A stretch of 38,376 nucleotides of DNA, from contig JAOAKK010000004.1 of the NCBI GenBank assembly GCA_026413685.1, forward strand, positions 1 to 38,376, given 5' to 3'. Made by a program: the position numbers and the translations under genes. The notes below the pieces were generated by a model. It had not been told where the DNA came from. It worked only from the letters and a program-made list of their open reading frames with translations, and searched no databases. Every line of letters starts with the position of its first letter. The first letter of the stretch is position 1. Shown here piece after piece: positions 1 to 9,869 of the stretch. The stretch is from Microcaldota archaeon. Its GTDB lineage: Archaea > Micrarchaeota > Micrarchaeia > CAILAH01.

Positions 1-348
1 GGGCGTGATGTGTTTCTTAAGCACATATCTGAGATAGAGTCACCGCAAAAAGACCCTTTACAATATGATCTAGTCATAATAGGGACGCCCATATGGGCAA
101 GCACGATGTCCTTGCCAGTAAAGGCATACATCACCAAAATGTCCGGAAAGTTCAAGAAAGTTGCATTCTTTTGCACCGGAGGTGGGTTTGGCGCAAGAAA
201 TGTCTTCAAGGACATGTCCTACTTATGTGCGAAACAGGCAGTAGCAACACTTTCAGTTTCGCACATGAGCTATTTTAGTGGCGGATATAAGAAGTTAGTC
301 CATAAGTTTGCGAGCGAGATTATGGGCAGCTACGCTATGCAGCCTTGA
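1..348 (+). CDS. Flavodoxin-like protein, 5'-truncated by window edge
   Basis: Frame open from base 1; DLVIIGTPIWASTMSLPVKAYI and FFCTGGG resemble flavodoxin-like FMN-binding proteins. Confidence 0.7.
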   Translation, partial: GRDVFLKHISEIESPQKDPLQYDLVIIGTPIWASTMSLPVKAYITKMSGKFKKVAFFCTGGGFGARNVFKDMSYLCAKQAVATLSVSHMSYFSGGYKKLVHKFASEIMGSYAMQP

Positions 349-1477
349 GCAGCTCATTGAGCATGACGATGAACAGCAAAAGCAGGATAATCCCAGACAC
401 CAGGTGAATCTGCCGTATGTATTTCTCTTTCATCTCACCCACACTTTCAATAGTAGTCTTGCCAAAATATATAAGCAGGGTTATCGCAACCATAGGAAGC
501 ACAAAGAAGAGGTTGTAAACGACAAGATATGTTAGCGTTTGCAACGTTGCGGACTTTGCGATTAAGCCAAGTACCATCAAGTATGGCCCTGAGGAGCACG
601 GCAGAAGGAAAAGTGAGCAGAATACAGCTGCAAGGGCGACTCCCCAATTAGTAGTTGCCTTCTCGATGATTGCATGCGCATGCGGCCTTAGCCATAATGG
701 CATTTCCACAGCAAAGAAGCCGGGCTTATAGTTTATGTAGGCATTGAATTCCATTATTGCCAGCACAAGTGCAGCAAAAGTGACCAGTGCATAAAATATG
801 TGGCTTATCTCAAGCGTAGTGACAACTTTCATTATCCCAATACCATACAAGAAATACATCACAAATATTGTTGCTGCGAACAGCAGCCCTGCAACGAGCG
901 CCTCCTTCCTGCCTTTTGAGTATAGGATTGTGCTTATCAGCATTACCATTATCGCGATTGTGCACGGGTTGATTGAGTCAACAAGCGCAGCACCTATGAG
1001 CACAGGCCACGTCAGGGTGGATGCACTATCTTTTTCATGTATGATGTTGAAGTTCTTTTGTGTTATCACCCCTATCGGGCAGGTTTCCTCTTTGCACGCA
1101 GCATCAAAAAGCTCTCTCCATTGCTCTTCAGTGAGCTCACCAACCACAAACGCCTTCCCTTGGACAACAGAAGTAGGCACTCCTCCCTTGCTTATGCTTA
1201 CATTGAACCGCTCATACTCCTTAAACATCCTTTGGCGGTTCTCTGCGTTCTGGTATACCTCATACTTGGTAATATTCAGCTCGTACTCAGCGCTTAATTT
1301 TTCAAGTATCTTTTCAGTTGCTGCACAATGAGGGCAGCCTATGCCATAATAGAAATCTATTTTTATAGGGGAGGCCTTTTGTGCGTTCCCTGAAGGAGTG
1401 TAGGGGCTGCTCTCAATAGCATACCCCCCGCAAACAAGAATAATAAGCAAAAACAAAGAAGCAAGCGCAAAACGCAT
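335..1477 (-). CDS. Signal peptide + thioredoxin-like domain (CPHC) fused to CcdA/DsbD-type transmembrane domain
   Basis: DFYYGIGCPHCAATEKIL redox motif; SINPCTIAIMVML and LPCSSGPYLMVLG CcdA-like TM motifs; 3' end overlaps the convergent flavodoxin-like gene by 14 bp. Confidence 0.85.
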   Translation of the reverse strand: MRFALASLFLLIILVCGGYAIESSPYTPSGNAQKASPIKIDFYYGIGCPHCAATEKILEKLSAEYELNITKYEVYQNAENRQRMFKEYERFNVSISKGGVPTSVVQGKAFVVGELTEEQWRELFDAACKEETCPIGVITQKNFNIIHEKDSASTLTWPVLIGAALVDSINPCTIAIMVMLISTILYSKGRKEALVAGLLFAATIFVMYFLYGIGIMKVVTTLEISHIFYALVTFAALVLAIMEFNAYINYKPGFFAVEMPLWLRPHAHAIIEKATTNWGVALAAVFCSLFLLPCSSGPYLMVLGLIAKSATLQTLTYLVVYNLFFVLPMVAITLLIYFGKTTIESVGEMKEKYIRQIHLVSGIILLLLFIVMLNELLKAA

Positions 1478-1570
1478 GCATCCTTTTACCAGAATAATTT
1501 TTTAATACTTTTTTTAATACTTGGACTTTGATGAGGTCGTATTTTTATTGGTTTGAGTGTAATATGATTG

Positions 1571-3241
1571 ATGCCCATGCCAAACAAACAAAGAAAGTAC
1601 ATCGCAATTCTTGGCTCTATAATGTCCGGCCTTGGGAAGGGGATACTTACAGCCTCAATATGCAAATTGCTGCAGCTGAAGGGCTACAAAGTAGTCCCTT
1701 TAAAATTTGACGGATACTTGAATGTTGATTGCGGCACAATGAACCCGTTTAGGCACGGCGAGGTGTTTGTTCTTGATGATGGCTCAGAGGTTGATATGGA
1801 TTTTGGGACATACGAGCGGTTCTTAAACATCTCAATGACAAAATTTTCAAGCATTACAGGGGGCAAGATATTCCAGCACTTAATACAAAAAGAGCGTGAA
1901 GGGCGTTTTCTTGGCCGTGATGTCCAGATTGTCCCACACCTGACAGATGAGCTTAAGGATTGGATACGCAGGCTTGGCGAAGAGGCAGATGCAGATTTTG
2001 TTATAATTGAAGTTGGCGGCACAGTTGGTGACCTGGAGAACTCATATTTTATTGAAGCAATCCGCCAGCTTTCCTATGAGGAGAAATACCTAATGGTAAT
2101 CCAGCTGACGCGCGTACCAAGCCTGAGCAAGGGCGAGCCAAAAACAAAACCAACACAGCACGCAAACCGCCTGATACAAAGCCTTGGCTTGCGACCAGAT
2201 GCAATTGTGTGCAGGGAGGATGAGCCATTAACAAAAGAGGCGATAGAGAAGATAGCCCAGTTTGCAAACATAAAGCCAGAGTTTGTTTATGATGACCCAA
2301 CCGTTGGCACGATATATGAGCTTCCTATAATACTGAACAGGCAAGGCATAATGCAGGCAATATCCTCACGCCTTGATATTGACCCCACACCACCAGACCT
2401 TTCATCATGGTGCACACTTGTAAACCGCATAACATCACCGTCAAACGGCGCTGTGAAAATAGCGCTAGTGGGCAAGTATACATCAACACGTGATGCGTAT
2501 GCTTCAGTGTATGAATCCATTGTCCACGCAGCAGCCCATTATGATGTCAAGCCTTTAATCGACTTTATCGAATCCGCCCAGCTTGAGGAATCAGGCCCGC
2601 AGCAGCTGTCTGGGTATGACGGCATAATCGTGCCGGGAGGATTTGGAAAGCGCGGGATTGAGGGCAAGATTTCGGCAATAAGCCATGCCAGAGTAAACAA
2701 CATCCCTTATCTTGGGTTATGCCTTGGGATGCAGCTTATGGTTGTTGAATATGCGCGCAACGTTTTGGGATGGGAAGATGCACACACAACTGAAATATAC
2801 CCCGAGACAAAACATCCAGTGATTGACTTGCTGCCTGAGCAAAAGACAATATACAGGAAAGGAGGAACGATGCGATTGGGCGCATACACAATGCAGCTCG
2901 TCCCGGGCACAGTTGCACATTCTTATTATGGCTTAGAGCTTGTTGATGAAAGGCATCGCCATCGCTATGAGGTTAACCCAGAATTTGTTCGTGATTTTGA
3001 GGAGCACGGCCTTGTGATTTCTGGAAGGCATAAGGATTCAGGCATTGTTGAGATGGTTGAGTGGCCGAATGGCCTTGGGATTGGCACGCAGGCACACCCA
3101 GAGTTCAAGAGCAGGCTTGAGAAGCCAGCACCACTTTTCCTTTTCCTTATTGAGAAAGCGCTGCAAAGGAGGAATAACTCAAAAGAATACTTGTGCAACG
3201 CAATCAATAACGAAGAGAATGAGCAGCGTGCTGCCAAATAA
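1571..3241 (+). CDS. pyrG: CTP synthase
   Basis: MSGLGKGI, HGEVFVLDDGSEVD, KTKPTQHA, GGFGKRGIEGK, GLCLGMQ, HRHRYEVN and HPEF motifs; synthetase + class I glutaminase architecture. Confidence 0.96.
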   Translation: MPMPNKQRKYIAILGSIMSGLGKGILTASICKLLQLKGYKVVPLKFDGYLNVDCGTMNPFRHGEVFVLDDGSEVDMDFGTYERFLNISMTKFSSITGGKIFQHLIQKEREGRFLGRDVQIVPHLTDELKDWIRRLGEEADADFVIIEVGGTVGDLENSYFIEAIRQLSYEEKYLMVIQLTRVPSLSKGEPKTKPTQHANRLIQSLGLRPDAIVCREDEPLTKEAIEKIAQFANIKPEFVYDDPTVGTIYELPIILNRQGIMQAISSRLDIDPTPPDLSSWCTLVNRITSPSNGAVKIALVGKYTSTRDAYASVYESIVHAAAHYDVKPLIDFIESAQLEESGPQQLSGYDGIIVPGGFGKRGIEGKISAISHARVNNIPYLGLCLGMQLMVVEYARNVLGWEDAHTTEIYPETKHPVIDLLPEQKTIYRKGGTMRLGAYTMQLVPGTVAHSYYGLELVDERHRHRYEVNPEFVRDFEEHGLVISGRHKDSGIVEMVEWPNGLGIGTQAHPEFKSRLEKPAPLFLFLIEKALQRRNNSKEYLCNAINNEENEQRAAK

Positions 3242-3275
3242 GGCCGTAAATATCAGCTGGTTGTACCTACACAAG

Positions 3276-5084
3276 CTATCTTGCACCGCCGCCACCACCT
3301 CCACCTCCGCCGCCAAACCCACCACCAAACCCGCCGCCACTGCCACCCTTTGCTTGGTAGGCTGGGCTCACAGATGAGCGCAGCATGCTCAATGCACCCA
3401 CGTTTGAGTATAGATATGTGCAGCGCGATTCTTTGACCCACGTAGGCCTTATTTTTTTCATTGATTGTATGGCCTTCTCTGCCACACCCAATGCGACAGC
3501 ATACTCCATATAATAATCCCACAGCTTTACACTCTCTATAGGATGCTCTTCAAGCGCGCTGAAATCAGACAGGTATTTTTTGAAATTTTCCCATTTTAAG
3601 TTGAGCACCCTGCCCTCCCTTGTCCATCTCCCCCAGAAGTTCTTTCTTGAAGAAACAACTGTGATGAGCAGGACATCAACAATAACGCCGCCAAACCCAG
3701 CCCACGTTACCAACCCGGGCATACATGATGATAAGAAAGCAATGAAAAAGGACACTAACATATGGAGTATCAGAAAACCCTCTGCAAGCTTGAACCCTCT
3801 CATATCTGCATATTTTTTCTCTTCGATGTGCTCACCAACAGTTTTGAGCCATTTTCTTGTGAAATTGTAAAATTCCCTTGTTGCGCCCGTACTGCTTGCA
3901 AAAGAGCGCATGCTAACCTCACCGTTAATGGCCTTCCTTTTTAGGTAGTCAAACAGCGCCAGCTCATAATCCCGTAGCATTCCCACAGGCTCTTTTACAG
4001 CAAAGACAGCATCCTTGGTTTTTCCAAACAGCCCGCTTATCTCTTTTTCCTGCACATCAAGCGCACCTTTGTTCACAAGAGATACGATTGTTGCAGAAAG
4101 CGCATTTGCGAGTGCCTCCTCATCATAATCCTTATTCATTGTTATAAAGAAAATGCACTCTGCAGGGCCAATTTTTTGGGGCGGCTCCTGCTCATAAACC
4201 CCAGTATACCCCGCCTCTTCCGGCGATAGCTCCCTCCCAAAAATAACATATGCTATTGCAACAGCGGCAAGCGGAGACAAAGCATATGCAACAACAAATG
4301 CAAAAATGATAATTTCATATTTCCTCTTGAACTCCAGCTCTCTCATTGTTTGCTCCTCAATTTTTATAATATCCTTCCTTGACATATCGCTTACATAGTA
4401 ATAATCGCCGCTCTCATTAAACCAATCCTTTGGCATAAGCAGGTTTATCTCCAATATCTTGTTTGCGGGCTGTTCTGGCACGTGTATGATAACCTTGTTT
4501 TTCTCAGTGCGGTCCTGCGGCTGGCCAGGGCTGTAATCATAATGGATAAAATATATCGCCTCTTTTGTGCTGCCAGGAATGGTTATCTCAACATCAAGTG
4601 GTACTGGCTTGTCCCACTTATCACCCCACACTTTGTAGTAGAACTGCGCTGTGTCTGGATACATTGTTATTGCCTTTATATCATAATCAAAAACAGCAGT
4701 TACGGTACCGCACCCACCACCGACAAGCCTATTTATAAGCTCCCTTTCACCAGTCACAGAAACGCCTGGCTCATCTACCCTAAATGAGCACACAACACCC
4801 TCGCAATGCCCCTGTGCATTCATTATCTTAAGGCCAGGGGGCTTTTGCAGGTATAACTCGTTAAACTTGTCAGCGCCATCGCACTGCAAGTCATACGTTA
4901 TTTTTTCGGTTATGTGCACATTCCCGTTTTCTTGTATGCTTATGAGAACATAGGCGTGCCTCAAGCTATAGCTTTTTTCAGCACCAACACAATTTACTAA
5001 GAGCACAAGAAAGACAGCTATGAGTGCAGCACACTTTATACAGTGCAGGTAACGCCCATATAGCAACAGGGAAAAGCCTGCCAT
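3276..5084 (-). CDS. DUF2207-family membrane protein with polyglycine C-terminus
   Basis: Signal peptide, N-terminal beta-rich ectodomain (ITEKITYDL...), TM segments, C-terminal GGSGGGFGGGFGGGGGGGGGGAR typical of DUF2207 proteins. Confidence 0.8.
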   Translation of the reverse strand: MAGFSLLLYGRYLHCIKCAALIAVFLVLLVNCVGAEKSYSLRHAYVLISIQENGNVHITEKITYDLQCDGADKFNELYLQKPPGLKIMNAQGHCEGVVCSFRVDEPGVSVTGERELINRLVGGGCGTVTAVFDYDIKAITMYPDTAQFYYKVWGDKWDKPVPLDVEITIPGSTKEAIYFIHYDYSPGQPQDRTEKNKVIIHVPEQPANKILEINLLMPKDWFNESGDYYYVSDMSRKDIIKIEEQTMRELEFKRKYEIIIFAFVVAYALSPLAAVAIAYVIFGRELSPEEAGYTGVYEQEPPQKIGPAECIFFITMNKDYDEEALANALSATIVSLVNKGALDVQEKEISGLFGKTKDAVFAVKEPVGMLRDYELALFDYLKRKAINGEVSMRSFASSTGATREFYNFTRKWLKTVGEHIEEKKYADMRGFKLAEGFLILHMLVSFFIAFLSSCMPGLVTWAGFGGVIVDVLLITVVSSRKNFWGRWTREGRVLNLKWENFKKYLSDFSALEEHPIESVKLWDYYMEYAVALGVAEKAIQSMKKIRPTWVKESRCTYLYSNVGALSMLRSSVSPAYQAKGGSGGGFGGGFGGGGGGGGGGAR

Positions 5085-5094
5085 TCAAGCACCA

Positions 5095-5364
5095 TCAGGC
5101 CAGGCCCCTGCAAGCATACAATGCCAACACACCACCAATAAGCAATATTATACCTGAGCAAGAAGGCATTCTGTTATGCTCATTGTAGCATTTTGCCATG
5201 CAATAATCAAACATAGCAAGCTCATGGTTGCTGCATTGGCGTTTATCCTGGTCATAAGTACCTTTTGCCTCAAAACAGCACCTTTTTGCACAGCTTTCAA
5301 CACTTTCAGCAAACACAGCTCCCGCGAGAACAGCAACAACTGCCAAAACAACCCATATCTTCAT
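5095..5364 (-). CDS. Small exported Cys-rich protein with C-terminal TM segment
   Basis: Signal peptide MKIWVVLAVVAVLAGAVFA, 7 Cys in the ectodomain, hydrophobic C-terminus; directly upstream of the DUF2207 gene, same strand. Confidence 0.6.
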   Translation of the reverse strand: MKIWVVLAVVAVLAGAVFAESVESCAKRCCFEAKGTYDQDKRQCSNHELAMFDYCMAKCYNEHNRMPSCSGIILLIGGVLALYACRGLA

Positions 5365-5453
5365 GCTTCTCCCCCTCTTTTAAGATACTGTATTTAACGA
5401 ATGCATAAAAGTATTGTGCGCACATTTTTAATAGTTTAAGTGCTCTTCAGCAC

Positions 5454-6335
5454 ATGGCAGGGATTTTGTATCCGTTTGGCGAGTTGGATGTCCTTTTGTA
5501 CTATTCCAAAGTTGCAGGGAAGCTCACAAGCTTTCTTGACAAAAAGGAGCTTGCGGGAAAAATCCTTTTTCCAGGCAACCCGCGCCCGTTACTTACACGT
5601 GGCACAAAGCTGGAGCCGCTTTATGTAACAGAGCTTGCAAAGAATGTTGATGAGCCATTTTTAAAATTACGGAGCGGCCATCACCTGGATGAAGTGAAAG
5701 ATAAGCTAACCCCTTTGCAACAAAAAATATGGAGGTATTTCCCACCACGCAAGCTTGCAGACTTTTTTTATGCAACGAATACTGAAAAAGGCAAGGAGAT
5801 CGATAGGATATTCTTTGACATTGATCGCGGTGAAGGCGTGGATGCGCAGGCAGCACAAGAAGTTGCGTATAACCTCATATGTGCCATAAAGGACGACAAG
5901 GATTTCGCTTCCATATGCAAATACGATATATACACACAGTATACGGGCAGCTCTTTTCACGTTTACATAATGTTACAAAACCCTGAACCAGCATCTTTTT
6001 ACAATGAGCATTTTACATATGGCAGGCCAGGCAAGCCGCCTACACTAACAGAAAAATGGGTTAAGAGCGCCCGTGCACAATCTCGCGTTAATGTTATTGC
6101 GGGCCACGAAAAGGTTAAGGGGGCAGTAATAATTGACCCTTCACAAACACCGCCAGGAAAGCTTGCCAGGGCGCCTTTCTCTCTGCACATGCGCGACCCA
6201 AAAACAGTTGATGGCATTGCAATTCCACTTACAGGCAAGCTTCTTGAGCAGGAAGGACTTATAGATGAGCTCTCATCATATACACCTGAAAAAGTGATTA
6301 AAGAGTTGGGTGTTCTTTCAAAAAGGATACCTTAG
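5454..6335 (+). CDS. Archaeo-eukaryotic primase (AEP) superfamily protein, PriS/LigD-polymerase-like
   Basis: IFFDIDRGEG (DxD), TGSSFHVYI (SxH), VIIDPSQTPPGKLARAPFSLHMRDP (PriS/LigD-Pol-like D...R.P.SLH motif). Confidence 0.7.
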   Translation: MAGILYPFGELDVLLYYSKVAGKLTSFLDKKELAGKILFPGNPRPLLTRGTKLEPLYVTELAKNVDEPFLKLRSGHHLDEVKDKLTPLQQKIWRYFPPRKLADFFYATNTEKGKEIDRIFFDIDRGEGVDAQAAQEVAYNLICAIKDDKDFASICKYDIYTQYTGSSFHVYIMLQNPEPASFYNEHFTYGRPGKPPTLTEKWVKSARAQSRVNVIAGHEKVKGAVIIDPSQTPPGKLARAPFSLHMRDPKTVDGIAIPLTGKLLEQEGLIDELSSYTPEKVIKELGVLSKRIP

Positions 6336-6376
6336 AATACAAATAAGCATATATTTATTTTAGCACAACTTCACAC

Positions 6377-8065
6377 ATGGCAAGGCATATTCCTCTCTTA
6401 ATAATCGGGCTGGTTTCATTCATGGCGTTGATGATGGGGTGTATAGCTTCACCAACTGTATGTGATGAGGCATATTCACCAGTATGTGGCAAAGATGGGA
6501 TTACGTATAAAAACCTCTGCAAGGCATTGGCAGCAGGGGCAACAGTCGCATATGGCGGCGAATGTGTAAATTGCACAGATACGGATAATGGCAAAAACAT
6601 TATGCAAGCAGGCACAACAACATTTAACGGCAATACAAGCACAGATTTCTGCTTGGACGGCAAGCTAACCGAGTTTTACTGCGAGAGTGGTGATATCCAG
6701 AAATCAACTGAAACCTGCCCAGCAGGGTATGTTTGTGAGAGCGGCGCGTGCACATTGCCAAAATGCATAGATACGGATAACGGGGTGGCACCATCCTCAG
6801 CTGGAAAGGCCACTAAAGGCGATATAGTTAAAGAGGATTTCTGCCTTGACAGCCAGCGTGCAATTAAGTATTATTGTGATGGCAACGAAATAAAGGAGAC
6901 AGCTGTGCCGTGCCAGGCAGGATACGCCTGCTCACAAGGCAAGTGTATTGAAAAATGCACTTCTACATCATCCCTTTACGACTCACCATATGACATTTAT
7001 GCAAAAGATACAGTTACTTTAGGCAGTGTAAACAAGACGGACACATGCTTTAACTCCCAAAAAGTAATCGATTATTTCTGTACGCCCAATGGCCAGATAG
7101 ATTCACAGGTAACAGTATGCCCGGTAGGGTTTGTTTGTGAAGATGGGGCGTGCAAGTCAAACAGCTGCCAGGATAGTGATGGCAGGGATATTTACACCCC
7201 TAGCAAGGCGTTTGTGCGCGGTATTGAGTATCCAGATGTGTGTGTTTCAGGGCAGTATGTCAAGGAGTACTACTGTGAAGGCCCAAAGCTCCAGACATTC
7301 ACTAAGAAATGCCCTGAAGGGTATGATTGCTACAGCGGCGCTTGTGTGAACTTGACAGCATCCTGCTATGATACAGATGTTGGGGAAGACAAGTATGTGC
7401 GTGGTGATGTTATATACCAATATCCGCAAGGCCAGTTCACAAGGTATAGGGATGAGTGTATAAACAGCTATACTGTAAAGGAGTATTTCTGCACGGAGTA
7501 CGGTGCAGCCGATTACAAGCTTATTCAATGCCCAAACAGTTATGTATGCTCAGTTGGCAAATGCATCCCCCAGGCCCAGGATGACAGTGGGAGCATAAGG
7601 TATGAATACTGTTATGACACAGATGGGGGCAATTTCCCAAAGAAATATGGTGTGCTGTCATATGGCACAGCCACGTATCAAGACACATGCCTTTCACTTG
7701 TTGCGCTTAGGGAGTATTATTGCCCATCTTCATATACCTATGCTTTCCAGGTGCACAATGCAAACAACTACCAGGAATGCTGGGAAGGCAAAATATGGGA
7801 TAATATTTACTGTATAGATCCGGATATAAGCGAAGGGGAGAATGCTATTTTCAAGAGGACAACAGTGATAAGAGGGCACCAGGCACAGACTGACCAGTGT
7901 GAAGGCAGCCAGGTAAAGGAATACTATTGCTCACCCGAAAACCAGATTGTTTTCAGGTATGTAACATGCCCAAAAGGATGCAGCAATGGTGCGTGCATAT
8001 TAGACTTAAATATTCTACCTCTTTCCAAGGTTTTCCAGGGTTTATTTGTAAAAAAGTATTGCTGA
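6377..8065 (+). CDS. Lipoprotein with Kazal-type domain and seven tandem Cys-rich repeats
   Basis: Lipobox-like MGCIAS; CDEAYSPVCGKDGITYKNLCKALAAGATVAYGGEC matches Kazal consensus; repeated C-x-D-(T/S)-D...C...(E/K)YYC...CP.GY.C..G.C units. Confidence 0.8.
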   Translation: MARHIPLLIIGLVSFMALMMGCIASPTVCDEAYSPVCGKDGITYKNLCKALAAGATVAYGGECVNCTDTDNGKNIMQAGTTTFNGNTSTDFCLDGKLTEFYCESGDIQKSTETCPAGYVCESGACTLPKCIDTDNGVAPSSAGKATKGDIVKEDFCLDSQRAIKYYCDGNEIKETAVPCQAGYACSQGKCIEKCTSTSSLYDSPYDIYAKDTVTLGSVNKTDTCFNSQKVIDYFCTPNGQIDSQVTVCPVGFVCEDGACKSNSCQDSDGRDIYTPSKAFVRGIEYPDVCVSGQYVKEYYCEGPKLQTFTKKCPEGYDCYSGACVNLTASCYDTDVGEDKYVRGDVIYQYPQGQFTRYRDECINSYTVKEYFCTEYGAADYKLIQCPNSYVCSVGKCIPQAQDDSGSIRYEYCYDTDGGNFPKKYGVLSYGTATYQDTCLSLVALREYYCPSSYTYAFQVHNANNYQECWEGKIWDNIYCIDPDISEGENAIFKRTTVIRGHQAQTDQCEGSQVKEYYCSPENQIVFRYVTCPKGCSNGACILDLNILPLSKVFQGLFVKKYC

Positions 8066-8140
8066 TAGCACACCGCCATCGGTGCGCAAATATATAATAT
8101 ATTTAAATAATAGCCGTCAAATTATACATTAGGCGGAACG

Positions 8141-9859
8141 GTGCGTCTTATGATAAAGAGGATCCTTCTACTTATAACGTTGCTTGCGCTGCCACTTTGT
8201 TATGGGGCAATAACAAGTGCGACAATCCTGAATGTCAGTTTTAGCCCTGCCCAACGTGTCCCTGTGAATATGAGTTGGGATATAGGCAGCACATCGTACA
8301 TAGACTCTGTAGGCGGCAATCCAGACACAGTAATACAGGTTTGTGTGGATAACCCAGCCAACATAGGTGAAATACAGAATAAATATGCAATGTTTGTGTA
8401 CCGTTCAGGAAACGTTGCCGGCTTCCAAAACATCTCTAAGGACAACACCGGAAAAGACCACACACAGCTTGTCAACTGCTCTGGCACATGCTGTATGAGC
8501 GCAATCAACAATGTTGGTGGCCAGCCCGTAGGCCCTTACAACTTTTACAGCGGGACGGCAGTTTATCCTGCATACATTTATGCAATCGTATCCAATGACC
8601 AGGTGTTTACTGAGGCAGATACGTTTATAGCAGTCGGGCAGAAGAGCCATCTCCGCGGCACATACACAACAAACGATGTTGAAAGCACATACAACAGCGC
8701 CACAGGCAACGTTACACTCATGATAACAGGTGTCACCAGCTATACACGCACAGGAAGTGCAACAAACAATGTCAACCAGCCTTATTTCCAGCTTGGTATA
8801 TGTGAGCCGTCCCCATCACTTTACGCATGGTCTTGCTCGGGCGGGCGCTCGGGCGCATCACGCGGTGTCCCATACTCCCTTCATACAGGAGTCATTTCAC
8901 CGCCAGACACTGTTAAGTATACAAAGCACTACCTGATTAATGGTATGAACAAGTCTTTCTGTATAGGCCCAGACCCTGCAGTGATGAGTGTCAATCTTAA
9001 CCCTTCAACGCAGTTTGCGGGCGGCCAGGTGCTTGTGACTGTCACGATAAGAAACGACGGTAATGTGGATATAACGCAACCATTCAGTGTTAATGTATAC
9101 TTTGACGGCAACCCAGTGCAGACGCTCACGGTTGCCGGGGGGCTCTCCAAGTATACATCAACAACTCGCTCATTTACGCTCAATACAGGGCTAAACTCAT
9201 CAGGGCCTCACATAGTTCTTGCACGGCTCGCACCAACAACAATTGCAGACTGCGACCCGCTAAACAACCAGAGCTCCTCAACACTTACAATAGTGAAGAC
9301 CTACCGTGTCCGCACGTTTATCAACGGTGTTGAGTCAAAAACGTTCCCGGACGCGGGAAGGCCATACAACCTTTCCATAATTGTTACTGATAGTGATGGC
9401 GTGCCAGCAAACGTCACCGTTCGGACATATGAGGTTAACGGTATCAGCCTGTTCTCGCCAATCCAGCGCATAGACAACACAGTTACGCCATACCGCGGCC
9501 TGAAGTCAATAAGCTATGGTGAGGCAAGGACACTATACGGGAAAGTCAATTATACGATAGTGCCTACAGGCAACAAGCTTTATACGCCTGAATACGCATA
9601 CCTGCAGGCACAAAACTATGTTGGCGGGTATTCGCTTTACCTGAAAATCTACAATACAACGAGCGGTGCTGAGCTTCAGCAGACCAACGGCACTGCCTTG
9701 ATAAGCCAGTATAATTTCACGCTCCTGAACATGAGTGTCCGTATACCTTCTATAGCGGAGGAGGGCAAGGCACACCCAATACACCAGGACGAGTATGTTT
9801 CGCAAATCACACAGTTTGCATACAACGTGTTTGCTGCGCTTTCAAAATGGATTGGTTGA
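8141..9859 (+). CDS. Secreted surface protein with CARDB-like domain (GTG at 8141 or ATG at 8150)
   Basis: Signal peptide; PAVMSVNLNPSTQFAGGQVLVTVTIRNDGNVDITQPFSVNVYFDG resembles CARDB; NxS/T sequons. Confidence 0.65.
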   Translation: MRLMIKRILLLITLLALPLCYGAITSATILNVSFSPAQRVPVNMSWDIGSTSYIDSVGGNPDTVIQVCVDNPANIGEIQNKYAMFVYRSGNVAGFQNISKDNTGKDHTQLVNCSGTCCMSAINNVGGQPVGPYNFYSGTAVYPAYIYAIVSNDQVFTEADTFIAVGQKSHLRGTYTTNDVESTYNSATGNVTLMITGVTSYTRTGSATNNVNQPYFQLGICEPSPSLYAWSCSGGRSGASRGVPYSLHTGVISPPDTVKYTKHYLINGMNKSFCIGPDPAVMSVNLNPSTQFAGGQVLVTVTIRNDGNVDITQPFSVNVYFDGNPVQTLTVAGGLSKYTSTTRSFTLNTGLNSSGPHIVLARLAPTTIADCDPLNNQSSSTLTIVKTYRVRTFINGVESKTFPDAGRPYNLSIIVTDSDGVPANVTVRTYEVNGISLFSPIQRIDNTVTPYRGLKSISYGEARTLYGKVNYTIVPTGNKLYTPEYAYLQAQNYVGGYSLYLKIYNTTSGAELQQTNGTALISQYNFTLLNMSVRIPSIAEEGKAHPIHQDEYVSQITQFAYNVFAALSKWIG

Positions 9860-9869
9860 GGTGCTAACG

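Noticed and set aside
798-1331. 177-aa plus-strand ORF inside the CcdA/thioredoxin gene
   Set aside because: Antisense to a well-supported CDS; no recognisable motif; low-complexity Ser/Ile composition typical of shadow ORFs.
3276-3350. GCC/ACC-rich simple repeat
   Set aside because: Explained by the polyglycine tail of the DUF2207 protein, not an independent repeat element.
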